This document shows, piece after piece, positions 50,115-58,158 of a stretch of 64,000 nt of DNA. Source of the stretch: Anaerofilum faecale (GTDB lineage: Bacteria; Bacillota; Clostridia; Oscillospirales; Ruminococcaceae). The position numbers were made by a program, and so were the translations under genes. Under the pieces are notes generated by a model. The model ran no database searches, had not been told where the DNA came from, and worked only from the letters and a program-made list of their open reading frames with translations. The DNA lies in the NCBI GenBank assembly GCA_019114265.1, contig DXFV01000036.1, forward strand, positions 1 through 64,000, given 5' to 3'. Each line of letters begins with the position of its first letter. The first letter of the stretch is position 1.

Positions 50115-51263
50115 TTACAGCAGCTTCTCGTACAGCGCGTGGATCTCGGCTACGCTGGTGTCGCGGGGATTGCCCGGACGGCAGGCGTCGGCATAGGCGC
50201 TCTCGGACAGGAAATCCAGGTCCTCGGCCTTCACGATGGCCTTCAGGTCGGCGGGGATGCCCACGTCGACAGACAGCTTCTTCACGGCATCGCAGGCAGC
50301 CTTGCGGGCAGTCTCCAGATCCATCTCGTCCACGCCCTCAACGCCCATCGCCTTGGCGATGTCGCGGTACTTCTCGCCGGTGCAGGGAGCGTTGTACTCC
50401 ATCACGGTGGGCAGCAGGATGGCGTTGGCAACACCGTGCGGGGTGTCGTAGACAGCGCCCAGGCTGTGGGCCATGCTGTGCACAATGCCCAGACCTACGT
50501 TGGAGAAGCCCATGCCGGCCACATACTGGGCCAGCGCCATGCCCTCACGGCCTTCGGGAGTGCCCTCCACCGCGCCGCGCAGGTGCTTCGCAATCAACTC
50601 GATGGCCTTCAGGTGGAACATGTCGGTCATCTCCCAGGCGCCCTTGGTGATGTAACCCTCGATGGCGTGGGTCAGAGCGTCCATGCCGGTGGCAGCGGTC
50701 AGACCCTTGGGCATGCTGCTCATCATATCGGGGTCGACCACGGCGATCTCGGGGATGTCGTTGGTGTCCACGCAGACGAATTTGCGCTTCTTCTCCACGT
50801 CGGTGATAACATAGTTGATGGTCACCTCGGCAGCGGTGCCGGCGGTGGTGGGAACGGCGATGGTGAACACGGCGTGCTTCTTGGTGGGGGCAACGCCCTC
50901 CAGGCTGCGCACGTCGGCAAACTCGGGGTTGTTGATGATGATGCCGATGGCCTTGGCGGTATCCATCGAAGAACCGCCGCCGATGGTCACGATGCAGTCG
51001 GCGCCGCTCTCCTGGAAGGCGGCCACGCCGGTCTGGACGTTCTCAATGGTGGGGTTGGGCTTGATCTCGCTGTACAGCGTGTATGGGAAGCCGGCCTTCT
51101 CCAGCAGGTCGGTGACCTTGGCGGTCACGCCGAATTTGACCAGGTCGGGGTCGGAGCAGACGAATGCCTTTTTATAGCCGCGGGCGGTCAGCTCGGGAAC
51201 GATGTTCTCGATCGCGCCCTTGCCGTGGTAGGAGATGGTGTTCAGTACGATGCGGTTTGCCAT
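50115..51263 (-). CDS. fucO: Lactaldehyde reductase, iron-containing alcohol dehydrogenase
   Basis: This 382-residue enzyme reduces L-lactaldehyde to 1,2-propanediol. It starts MANRIVLNTISYHGKGAIEN and shares long stretches with FucO of enteric bacteria (NNPEFADVRSLEG, TTAGTAAEVTINYVITD, RRKFVCVD-like KRKFVCVDTNDIP, ATGMDALTHAIEGYIT, AQYVAGMGFSNVGLG). Metal ligands are the Asp in the GMDALTHAIEGY-preceding VDPDMM region and the His residues in HSMAHSLGAVYDTPHG. No fucose or rhamnose catabolism gene is adjacent. The nearby mucin system could supply fucose. Confidence 0.92.
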   Translation of the reverse strand: MANRIVLNTISYHGKGAIENIVPELTARGYKKAFVCSDPDLVKFGVTAKVTDLLEKAGFPYTLYSEIKPNPTIENVQTGVAAFQESGADCIVTIGGGSSMDTAKAIGIIINNPEFADVRSLEGVAPTKKHAVFTIAVPTTAGTAAEVTINYVITDVEKKRKFVCVDTNDIPEIAVVDPDMMSSMPKGLTAATGMDALTHAIEGYITKGAWEMTDMFHLKAIELIAKHLRGAVEGTPEGREGMALAQYVAGMGFSNVGLGIVHSMAHSLGAVYDTPHGVANAILLPTVMEYNAPCTGEKYRDIAKAMGVEGVDEMDLETARKAACDAVKKLSVDVGIPADLKAIVKAEDLDFLSESAYADACRPGNPRDTSVAEIHALYEKLL

Positions 51264-51321
51264 GATAAAAACAACTCCTTTTTATGCAGGCGGCACAAAA
51301 GCCGCTCTTTTCTCTTTCATC

Positions 51322-51350
51322 ATTATAGTGCCGGAACCCACAGAACACAA
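51322..51350 (-). promoter_or_regulatory. fucO: fucO promoter
   Basis: TTGTGT (51345-51350) and TATAAT (51322-51327) are 17 bases apart on the minus strand. Confidence 0.65.
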
Positions 51351-51433
51351 TGCAATTTTCTGAGTTTTTTGTGTCATTTTTGTATAAATTTTTTTGTCTA
51401 TTCTGCCCATGCCAGCGCCGCCTGTATTTTGCG

Positions 51434-51462
51434 TTGTCATTTGGGGCAGGATTCGATATAAT
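51434..51462 (+). promoter_or_regulatory. ansA: Asparaginase promoter
   Basis: TTGTCA (51434-51439) and TATAAT (51457-51462) are 17 bases apart, divergent from the fucO promoter. Confidence 0.8.
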
Positions 51463-51519
51463 GAGAGTATTGTGCGCATTTTCCGACAATGGCAATGCGA
51501 CGGAAAGGGACGTTGCTGT

Positions 51520-52515
51520 ATGAAAAAAATCCTCCTGCTTGCCACCGGCGGCACCATCGCCTCGGTGAAATCCGACGAAGGGCTGGTGCCCGCCGCCACC
51601 CCGGCCCAGCTGCTGGCCGCTCTGCCCGACGCGCAGAAGCTGTGCCGGCTGGAAGCAAGGCAGCTGTTCAATCTGGACAGCACCAATTTCCAGCCCGAAC
51701 ACTGGCTGGCGCTGGCGGCCGAGATCCACCGCTGCTACCGCGAATACGACGGCTTCATCATCACCCACGGCACCGACACGATGGCCTACACCGCCGCCGC
51801 GCTGTCGTATCTGGTGCAGAACAGCGAAAAGCCCATCGTACTCACCGGCGCGCAGCGCCCCATCAGCGACCCGGTGACCGACGCCAAAAAGAACCTGCTG
51901 GACTCCATCCGCTTTGCCTGCCGCGAACAGAGCCAGGGCGTGTATATCGTCTTTGACGGCAAGGCCATTCTGGGCACCCGGGCGCGCAAGGTGCGCACCA
52001 AGAGTTACAGCGCCTTTGAGAGCATCAACTATCCGGTTGCCGCCTTCATCGACGAACGGCGCATCCTGCAATATGTGGACACCGAGGACCAGGCGCAGCC
52101 GGTGACCTTTTACAACCGTCTGCACCCGAAGGTGTTCGTGCTGAAGCTGATCCCCGGCATCGAACCGGAGGTGCTGGAATACCTCAGCGGCCACTACGAC
52201 GCCATCGTCATCGAGAGCTACGGCGTGGGCGGCGTGCCCTTCTACGGCCAGCGCAACTTTCTGGAAAAGCTGCAGGCGCTCACCGAGAGCGGGAAGATCG
52301 TGGTCATCGCCACTCAGGTGATGCTGGAGGGCAGCGACGCCGAGCTGTACGAGGTGGGCTTCAAGGCCATCAACCGGTACAACGTGCTGCAGGCCTACGA
52401 CATGACGGTGGAAGCCGCCGCCGTGAAGCTGATGTGGATCATGGGCCAGACCCGCGACTTCGCACAGGTGAAACGGCTGTTCTACCGGCCCATCCATCAC
52501 GATGTGATGCTGTGA
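51520..52515 (+). CDS. ansA: L-asparaginase, type I
   Basis: This 331-residue enzyme hydrolyses asparagine to aspartate and ammonia. It has both threonine motifs: LLATGGTIASVKSDEG near residue 12 and FIITHGTDTMAYTAAAL, plus VLTGAQRPISDPVTDAKKNL. No signal peptide, so cytoplasmic. The ATG at 51520 is downstream of the promoter; an earlier ATG in frame lies before the -35 box and is rejected. Confidence 0.95.
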   Translation: MKKILLLATGGTIASVKSDEGLVPAATPAQLLAALPDAQKLCRLEARQLFNLDSTNFQPEHWLALAAEIHRCYREYDGFIITHGTDTMAYTAAALSYLVQNSEKPIVLTGAQRPISDPVTDAKKNLLDSIRFACREQSQGVYIVFDGKAILGTRARKVRTKSYSAFESINYPVAAFIDERRILQYVDTEDQAQPVTFYNRLHPKVFVLKLIPGIEPEVLEYLSGHYDAIVIESYGVGGVPFYGQRNFLEKLQALTESGKIVVIATQVMLEGSDAELYEVGFKAINRYNVLQAYDMTVEAAAVKLMWIMGQTRDFAQVKRLFYRPIHHDVML

Positions 52516-52591
52516 AGGGGGCGCGAAAGCCCGAAAGGCAGCATGCGGTCTGCCGCCGGAAAGGGAAAAATCATCCTGCATTTGCAGGTCT

Positions 52592-52690
52592 GTGCACACC
52601 GAAAGACTTCCCCTCATCCGTCCCCCTGCGGGGGACAGCTTCCCCCCAGGGGGAAGTCTTTGGCAAAAATCGCCGGTGCCCCGCCCCGCC
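52592..52690 (+). repeat. Dispersed hairpin repeat, copy E
   Basis: TGTGCACACCGAAAGACTTC, CCCTCATCC, hairpin 1 GTCCCCC-TGC-GGGGGAC (52620-52636), hairpin 2 GCTTCCCCC/GGGGGAAG, then TCTTTGGCAAAAATCGCCGG. It lies between ansA and the convergent DUF3795 gene. Confidence 0.85.
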
Positions 52691-52705
52691 GGACGCCCTC
52701 TGCAT

Positions 52706-53080
52706 TCACCGCTTTCCCGTGCGTATGTATTCGATGAGTTCCTCCACATCGGTGAAATCGTCGTAATCGCCGTTCAGCCCCTCGCGGTGATAGACAACGC
52801 CGTTTTGCTCGTTTCGCGCAAGGCAGTCCAGCAGGTGCTCTTCCCCGTATCTCCGCGCAAACTCGGTGAAGGCATACGGCTTGATCTTGCTAAGGATGCC
52901 GTTCCGGCAAGGCTCCGGGCATTCGTAGCAGTGGGCAAGCGATTTGGCGAGGGAACATTTTCTGTTTTCGCACCGGTCCGTATCCGGGCACTTCCCCGAA
53001 TCGCAGCCGGCGCAGGCCACATTCTCCGAACACAGGCAGCAGGCCAGGCCGCACCGTGCAATCCCCAATTCCCGTTTCAT
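52706..53080 (-). CDS. DUF3795-type cysteine-rich protein
   Basis: This 124-residue protein has a zinc- or Fe-S-like Cys pattern: ARCGLACCLCSENVACAGC, GKCPDTDRCENRKCS, HCYECPEPCRNGIL. The C-terminal half is acidic (DVEELIEYIRTGKR). Proteins of this kind are common in anaerobes and have no firm function. GGAAGGAG lies seven bases before the ATG at 53080. Confidence 0.8.
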   Translation of the reverse strand: MKRELGIARCGLACCLCSENVACAGCDSGKCPDTDRCENRKCSLAKSLAHCYECPEPCRNGILSKIKPYAFTEFARRYGEEHLLDCLARNEQNGVVYHREGLNGDYDDFTDVEELIEYIRTGKR

Positions 53081-53123
53081 TCGGTGTCTCCTTCCTTGGG
53101 CGGATAGGCCCTGTACTGCCCTC

Positions 53124-53153
53124 AGTATATCACACCTAAAGGTTGTTAACAAC
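53124..53153 (-). promoter_or_regulatory. Promoter with palindrome for the DUF3795 gene
   Basis: TTGTTA (53147-53152) and TATACT (53124-53129) are 17 bases apart on the minus strand. GTTGTTAACAAC (53142-53153) is a perfect 12-bp palindrome over the -35 box, a likely operator. Confidence 0.65.
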
Positions 53154-53187
53154 ACATTTAAACAACTTTTTTTATTTTACTTTTTTC

Positions 53188-53841
53188 TCATTTCACCCCC
53201 GCCCAGCGGTCTTTCATGCTGGGCTCGTCCGGGTCGTAGACGATGCCCTGCATCCGCTGCACAAACATCTCCCCGAACTGTTTGCCGCACTTTTCCACCT
53301 CGCTCATCACCAGCGCCGTGCCCTGGGGCGTGGTGTTCCAGTTCGCGCGGGTGATGTTCTCGATGGCGCACGGGCAGACGAAGAACTTCGTTTCAGGATA
53401 AAAGAACTGGTAGTACATATACGCCCGGCGCGCGTGCAGCGATTTGCAGCACAAAATCGCCCGCCGCACCGCAAGGCCCGCCGCGTCGGTGACACGCCTG
53501 GAAAACCGCGCGTTGTCCCAGGTGGAGACGGCGCGGTCTTCTCTCAGGATGGCTTCGCGGGGCACCCCGTCCCCGGCGCAGACGTCGGCCAGGAACTCCC
53601 ACTCGGTGGCATACGGGCCGGGATACCGCTGCGGCTCGTCCGCCACCGCCACAAACCTGCCGTCGTGCACGCTGTACCGCCCCGACGGCAGGATATACGG
53701 CGCATACCCCGCCCTGTACAATTCCGCCGCCCGGTGCCCCTCGCAGGCATAGGCGCCGCCGGTGACAAAGATGATATCCGCCCGCTGCGGCTCGTCCTCC
53801 AGAAAAATGAACTGCGTGATGTCGGCCATCATATCGGCCAT
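53188..53841 (-). CDS. YdcF/ElyC family (DUF218) protein
   Basis: This 217-residue protein has ADIIFVTGGAYACEGHRAAELYR, YILPSGRYS, ILREDRAVSTWDNARFSRRV and RAILCCKSLHARRAYMYYQ, the DUF218 pattern of envelope-linked proteins. It has no membrane segment, so this is a soluble, small form. Upstream GGGGG with a second in-frame ATG nearby makes the exact start uncertain. Confidence 0.8.
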   Translation of the reverse strand: MADMMADITQFIFLEDEPQRADIIFVTGGAYACEGHRAAELYRAGYAPYILPSGRYSVHDGRFVAVADEPQRYPGPYATEWEFLADVCAGDGVPREAILREDRAVSTWDNARFSRRVTDAAGLAVRRAILCCKSLHARRAYMYYQFFYPETKFFVCPCAIENITRANWNTTPQGTALVMSEVEKCGKQFGEMFVQRMQGIVYDPDEPSMKDRWAGVK

Positions 53842-53894
53842 ATGGACCCGCCCCCTTGTGTTTTCTCCATGCTACCGCAAGGGCGGCGGGATTG

Positions 53895-54599
53895 TCAAGC
53901 GTTGGGCGAACGGCTCTCGATCTGGGCATACAGGTATTCCAGCGCGTCGGACAGGCCGCCCAGTTCATCGATCAGCCCCTCCTGCACCGCCCGTTCGCCG
54001 TCCAGCACGGTGCCCACGTCCATCACCAGCTCGCCGGTGTCCATCATCAGCTGGGTGAAGCGCTGGGCGCTGATCGACGAATGCTGCGCCACAAAGCCGG
54101 TGATCCGCTCCTGCATCTGCTCAAAGTACCGCATCGTCTGCGGCACCCCCAGCACCAGCCCCGAATGGCGCACCGGGTGGATGGTCATGGTAGCGGTGGG
54201 AACGATGAAGCTGCGCTGGGCCGACACCGCCAGCGGGATGCCGATGGAATGTCCGCCGCCCAGCACCAGCGTGGCCGACGGCTTTTTGATGCCGCTGATC
54301 AGCTCGGCCAGCGCCAGGCCCGCCTCCACATCGCCGCCCACCGTGTTCAGGATCACCAGCAGCCCCTCCACCACCGGGTCCTCCTGGATGGCCACCAGCT
54401 GCGGGATGACATGCTCGTATTTGGTGGTCTTTTGGCTGGGCCCGGCCAGGGTGTGCCCCTCGATCTGGCCGATCACCGTCAGGCAATGGATGGCGTGGCG
54501 TCCGCGGGTGCACATCGAACCGAAATCCCGGATATCCTGACGCGCCTCTTCGGCTTCGTCCTCGTGCGAAAATTCATTTACAGAATGCAGCTGCAGCAT
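53895..54599 (-). CDS. tepA: ClpP-like serine protease, TepA type
   Basis: This 234-residue protein has the ClpP/crotonase fold with TVGGDVEAGLALAELI and the nucleophile region LVLGGGHSIGIPLAVSAQRS, later TMTIHPVRHSG. Orthologues (TepA/YmfB) in spore formers degrade small spore or signal peptides. The ATG at 54599 has GGGAGG; an upstream in-frame Met is without a site. Confidence 0.85.
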   Translation of the reverse strand: MLQLHSVNEFSHEDEAEEARQDIRDFGSMCTRGRHAIHCLTVIGQIEGHTLAGPSQKTTKYEHVIPQLVAIQEDPVVEGLLVILNTVGGDVEAGLALAELISGIKKPSATLVLGGGHSIGIPLAVSAQRSFIVPTATMTIHPVRHSGLVLGVPQTMRYFEQMQERITGFVAQHSSISAQRFTQLMMDTGELVMDVGTVLDGERAVQEGLIDELGGLSDALEYLYAQIESRSPNA

Positions 54600-54688
54600 G
54601 GCAAATCCTCCCTCTTTTCGCGTTTTCTGCCTTCCCTCAGCATGGTCCGGACCGCGTATGAGTATACACCGAAAACTTCGCCAAAAAT

Positions 54689-54716
54689 TTGACAAATTGT
54701 GTGAACAGTGTATAAT
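54689..54716 (+). promoter_or_regulatory. Promoter of the dehydrogenase-rex unit
   Basis: TTGACA (54689-54694) and TATAAT (54711-54716), both perfect, 16 bases apart. Confidence 0.85.
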
Positions 54717-54787
54717 AAACTTGATATGGTTGATTTGCGGCCTGCCGCCCGGTGCGCCGCAGACGAGAAAAGAGGGGGATTGTCAAA

Positions 54788-55945
54788 ATGATCGACACCA
54801 AACAGGCGCTGGAGCGCTTTGAAAAGCTGATCGAGATGCAGCGCGCCCGCGTGGCCGCCATGCAGGCGCAGGGCGACTTCGTGGACTACGCTGCGCTGGA
54901 TAAAATCATCATCGGCGTGTGCGGCGGCGACGGCATCGGCCCCGTCATCACCCACGAGGCCGAGCGCGTGCTGCGCTTTTTGCTGGCCGACGAGGTGAAG
55001 GCCGGCAAGGTGGAATTCCGCGAGATCGACGGCCTGACCATCGAGAACCGCGTGGCCGCCATGAAGGCGATCCCGGACGATGTGCTGGCCGAGCTGAAGG
55101 CCTGCCACGTGATCCTGAAGGGACCCACCACCACCCCCCGCGCCGGCGATCCCTGGCCCAACATCGAGAGCGCCAACGTTGCCATGCGCAAGGAGCTGGA
55201 CCTGTTCGCCAACGTGCGCCCGGTGAAGGTGCCGGAAAAGGGCATCGACTGGACCTTCTTCCGCGAGAACACCGAGGGCGCCTACACGATGGGCAGCCTG
55301 GGCTTTGAGGTGGAGGACGGCGTCAGCCTCGACTTCACCGTCACCACCACCGAGGGCACCCTGCGCATCGCCCGCATGGCCTACGACTACGCCCGCAAGA
55401 ACCACAAAAACCGTGTGTCCATCGTGACCAAGGCCAACATCGTGAAGGCCACCGACGGCAAGTTCCTGAAGCTGTGTCAGCAGGTCGCCGAGGAGTATCC
55501 CGAGATCACCACAGACGACTGGTACATCGACATCATGACCGCCAAGCTGGTGGACGAGAAGCGCCGCCGCGATTTCCGGGTGTTCGTGCTGCCCAACCTC
55601 TACGGCGACATCATCACCGACGAGGCCGCCGAGTTCCAGGGCGGCGTCGGCACCGCCGGAAGCGCCAACCTGGGCAAGCGGTACGCGATGTTCGAGGCCA
55701 TCCACGGCTCTGCGCCGCGCATGGTGAAGGAAGGCCGCGACAAATACGCCGATCCCTGCAGCATGCTGCGCGCTTCGGTGCTGCTGCTGAGCCACATCGG
55801 GTACCAGGACAAGGCCGACAAGCTGGAGGCCGCGCTGGACAAGTGCATGTTCGAGGAGAAAGCGCTGGTCGTGACCGGCCGCGACACCGGCTGCACCACC
55901 GAGGAGTTCGGCGACTACGTGATGCGCACCATCGAGTCGCTGTGA
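54788..55945 (+). CDS. Isocitrate/isopropylmalate dehydrogenase family protein
   Basis: This 385-residue NAD(P)-dependent beta-decarboxylating dehydrogenase shows GVCGGDGIGPVITHEAERVL, FRENTEGAYTMGS, KANIVKATDGKFL, LPNLYGDIITDEAAEFQGG and EAIHGSAP. An N-terminal extension of about 45 residues precedes the core. No leu or tricarboxylic genes are adjacent, so isocitrate dehydrogenase and isopropylmalate dehydrogenase cannot be separated with confidence. It is 40 bases before rex, perhaps in one transcript. Confidence 0.9.
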   Translation: MIDTKQALERFEKLIEMQRARVAAMQAQGDFVDYAALDKIIIGVCGGDGIGPVITHEAERVLRFLLADEVKAGKVEFREIDGLTIENRVAAMKAIPDDVLAELKACHVILKGPTTTPRAGDPWPNIESANVAMRKELDLFANVRPVKVPEKGIDWTFFRENTEGAYTMGSLGFEVEDGVSLDFTVTTTEGTLRIARMAYDYARKNHKNRVSIVTKANIVKATDGKFLKLCQQVAEEYPEITTDDWYIDIMTAKLVDEKRRRDFRVFVLPNLYGDIITDEAAEFQGGVGTAGSANLGKRYAMFEAIHGSAPRMVKEGRDKYADPCSMLRASVLLLSHIGYQDKADKLEAALDKCMFEEKALVVTGRDTGCTTEEFGDYVMRTIESL

Positions 55946-55985
55946 GGGCGGCCAGTTTTTACAGGAAATAGGAGTTGGTTGGTTC

Positions 55986-56621
55986 ATGCCAGTGCAGGGA
56001 AAGGTTTCGGTTCCCGTCATCAAGCGGCTGCCCAAATATTACCGCTATCTGTCCGAAATGAAGCAGAAGGGCCTCACCAAGGTGTCGTCCAGCGAGCTGG
56101 CCCGCATGATGGGCACCACGGCCTCGCAGGTGCGGCAGGATTTCAACTGCTTCGGCGGCTTTGGCCAGCAGGGGATCGGCTACAACGTCGAGGTGCTGCT
56201 GTATGAGCTGGGGCATCTTTTGTTCCGCGAGGAACCGCTGGACGCGATCCTGATCGGCACCGGCCGTCTGGGCACCGCCATCTCCAGCTATCTCACCAAC
56301 GATGCGCGCGGATACCGGCTGGTGGCGGCCTTTGATATCCGTCCCGACCAGGTGGGGCGGCAGCTGTTCGGTGTGTGTATCCAGCACGTTTCCAATCTGC
56401 GCGCCTTCTGCCAGCAGCATCACCCGCAGGTGGCGGTGCTGTGTGTGCCCAAATCCAGCGCCAAAGACCTTGCGCCCACGCTGGTGGATATGGGCATCCG
56501 CGGGTTCTGGAATTTCAGCCACTACGACCTTTCGGTGGCCTATCCCAACGTTGTGGTGGAAAATGTACATCTGGGCGACAGCCTGATGAGCCTGAGCTAT
56601 CAGGTGAACCATCTGGGCTGA
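55986..56621 (+). CDS. rex: Redox-sensing transcriptional repressor Rex
   Basis: This 211-residue repressor senses NADH/NAD+. The N-terminal winged helix has RLPKYYRYLSEMKQKG and SSSELARMMGTTASQVRQDF. The NAD-binding part follows: ILIGTGRLGTAISSYL, AAFDIRPDQVG, and the C-terminal domain-swap helix. It is expected to control fermentation genes such as alcohol dehydrogenases. Confidence 0.95.
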   Translation: MPVQGKVSVPVIKRLPKYYRYLSEMKQKGLTKVSSSELARMMGTTASQVRQDFNCFGGFGQQGIGYNVEVLLYELGHLLFREEPLDAILIGTGRLGTAISSYLTNDARGYRLVAAFDIRPDQVGRQLFGVCIQHVSNLRAFCQQHHPQVAVLCVPKSSAKDLAPTLVDMGIRGFWNFSHYDLSVAYPNVVVENVHLGDSLMSLSYQVNHLG

Positions 56622-56643
56622 ACGCCGGGAACACAAACATACA

Positions 56644-56672
56644 GCCGGGCAGCGGCGCTGCCCGGCCTTTTT
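56644..56672 (+). terminator. Intrinsic terminator after rex
   Basis: GCCGGGCAGC (56644-56653) pairs with GCTGCCCGGC (56657-56666), then CTTTTT. Confidence 0.9.
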
Positions 56673-56687
56673 ATGGGGAGAAGTACG

Positions 56688-57290
56688 ATGGCAAAACTCT
56701 ACTATCGCTATGGTGCGATGAACAGCGGCAAGTCCACCGCCCTGATGCAGGTGGCCCACAACTACGAGGAGCGCGGCATGCGGGTGCTGGTGATGAAGCC
56801 GGCGGTGGATACCAAGGGCGGCGACCGTCTGGTGTCGCGGCTGGGGGTGACGCGGAAGGTGGACGTGAGCGTTTCCGCCGAAATGGATGTGCTGGAGGCG
56901 GTGCGGGCAGCCGCCGAGCAGGCCCCGCTGGCCTGCGTTCTGGTGGACGAAAGCCAGTTCCTCACGCCGGCACAGGCGGAGCAGCTGTTCCGGGTGACGG
57001 TGGAGCTGTCTGTTCCGGTGATCTGCTATGGCCTGCGCACCGATTTTTCGCTGAAAGGCTTCCCCGGCTCCACCCGTCTGCTGGAGCTGGCCCACGAGAT
57101 CGAGGAGATGAAAACCATCTGCACCTGCGGCCGCAAGGCGGTGTGCAACGGGCGGATGGTGAACGGCGAGTTCGTCTTTGAGGGGGATCAGGTGGCCATC
57201 GACCAGGAAAACAACGTGCAGTACCAGAGCCTGTGCGCCCAGTGCTATTTTGAAAAGCGCGCGGAATTCTTTGCCAAACACCGCAAATAA
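56688..57290 (+). CDS. tdk: Thymidine kinase, type II
   Basis: This 200-residue enzyme phosphorylates thymidine for salvage. It has the P-loop YGAMNSGKSTALM, ACVLVDESQFLTPAQ (DE-type Walker B), the lasso region and the zinc Cys pairs TICTCGRKAVCN and LCAQCYF. GGGGAGAAG lies upstream of the ATG at 56688. Confidence 0.95.
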   Translation: MAKLYYRYGAMNSGKSTALMQVAHNYEERGMRVLVMKPAVDTKGGDRLVSRLGVTRKVDVSVSAEMDVLEAVRAAAEQAPLACVLVDESQFLTPAQAEQLFRVTVELSVPVICYGLRTDFSLKGFPGSTRLLELAHEIEEMKTICTCGRKAVCNGRMVNGEFVFEGDQVAIDQENNVQYQSLCAQCYFEKRAEFFAKHRK

Positions 57291-57298
57291 AAAAACAC

Positions 57299-57339
57299 AG
57301 CGCCGGGACCCTGTTCACAGCGGCTCCGGCGCTTTTTTA
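57299..57339 (+). terminator. Intrinsic terminator after tdk
   Basis: GCGCCGG (57300-57306) pairs with CCGGCGC (57326-57332), then six T. It lies between two convergent genes. Confidence 0.85.
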
Positions 57340-58029
57340 TTGCTCTTTTGTCTGTGCGGCGCCGAGGCGGCGTTCCAGCTCGTCGAAGTCCTGGCAGACC
57401 TCCTCGCCCTGGTAGTCCTGCCTTGCTTCGGCCAGCAGGCGGGCGGCGGCCTTTTTCTCCCCGTTTGCGGCCGTTTCAAAGATCGCCAGCACATCCGCCA
57501 GCGCTCCCAGCTGCGCGCGGTATTTCTGCAGCCCGGCCCGGTTGTGCCGCATGGCCTCCAGCGCTTCCCTGTCCTCTTTCAAATAGAAACACACATACGC
57601 CAGATTTGCCAGATACAGCGCGCGCTGCAATCCGCGCAGCCGCCGCCAGGAGATCTCCAGCAGCGCTTCTTTCGCGGCGGTCCAGTCCCCTTTCTGGCAA
57701 AAGGCCGCGCACAGGTTGATGCACCGGATGCCCCGCAGAAAGGCCGAGCGTTTCCCCGCCAGCAGCTCGTTGAGAGACTGGATGTAACGGTCGGGGTCTT
57801 TTTCCTCTGCCAGGATGGGATACAGGGCCGAGACCTGACGGGAGACCTCCCGCAGCCACAGGGCGTTGATGACCAGCGCAGCCGCGACCGCCCCCACGCC
57901 CACCAGCGCGAACAGCAGCGCCAGCCACTGCGGGCCCAGCCCCAGCGACAGGCTGGCCACCAGCACCAGCGCTCCCGCCAGCAGCACGCCGGCCCACCAC
58001 AGAGCACGCAGCAAACCGCGGTTTTCCAT
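57337..58029 (-). CDS. Membrane-anchored TPR-like protein of unknown function
   Basis: This 230-residue protein has two N-terminal membrane segments (RALWWAGVLLAGALVLVAS and LALLFALVGVGAVAAALVINAL) and a helical cytoplasmic part with TPR-like spacing (AAFCQKGDWTAAKEALLEIS, ALYLANLAYVCFYLKEDREAL). A minus-strand TATAAT (58070-58075) is the likely -10. No family recognised. Confidence 0.7.
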   Translation of the reverse strand: MENRGLLRALWWAGVLLAGALVLVASLSLGLGPQWLALLFALVGVGAVAAALVINALWLREVSRQVSALYPILAEEKDPDRYIQSLNELLAGKRSAFLRGIRCINLCAAFCQKGDWTAAKEALLEISWRRLRGLQRALYLANLAYVCFYLKEDREALEAMRHNRAGLQKYRAQLGALADVLAIFETAANGEKKAAARLLAEARQDYQGEEVCQDFDELERRLGAAQTKEQ

Positions 58030-58107
58030 CGGGTCTCCCCCTTTCGTATCGGGACAATCGGTATGATTTATTATAGCATACAGATCGCAAAATCACCACA
58101 ATTTCGG

Positions 58108-58143
58108 CAAAAAACGCCCCGCGCTTTCGACGGCGCGGGGCGT
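58108..58143 (-). terminator. Intrinsic terminator of the decarboxylase cluster
   Basis: CGCCCCGCG pairs with CGCGGGGCG (58115-58143); on the minus strand TTTTTT follows. Confidence 0.9.
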
Positions 58144-58158
58144 TCATTCGTTATGCGA

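Noticed and set aside
33590..52690. The repeat copies read as a CRISPR array
   Set aside because: Copies are kilobases apart, about 90 bp long, in both orientations, and there are no regular spacers or cas genes.
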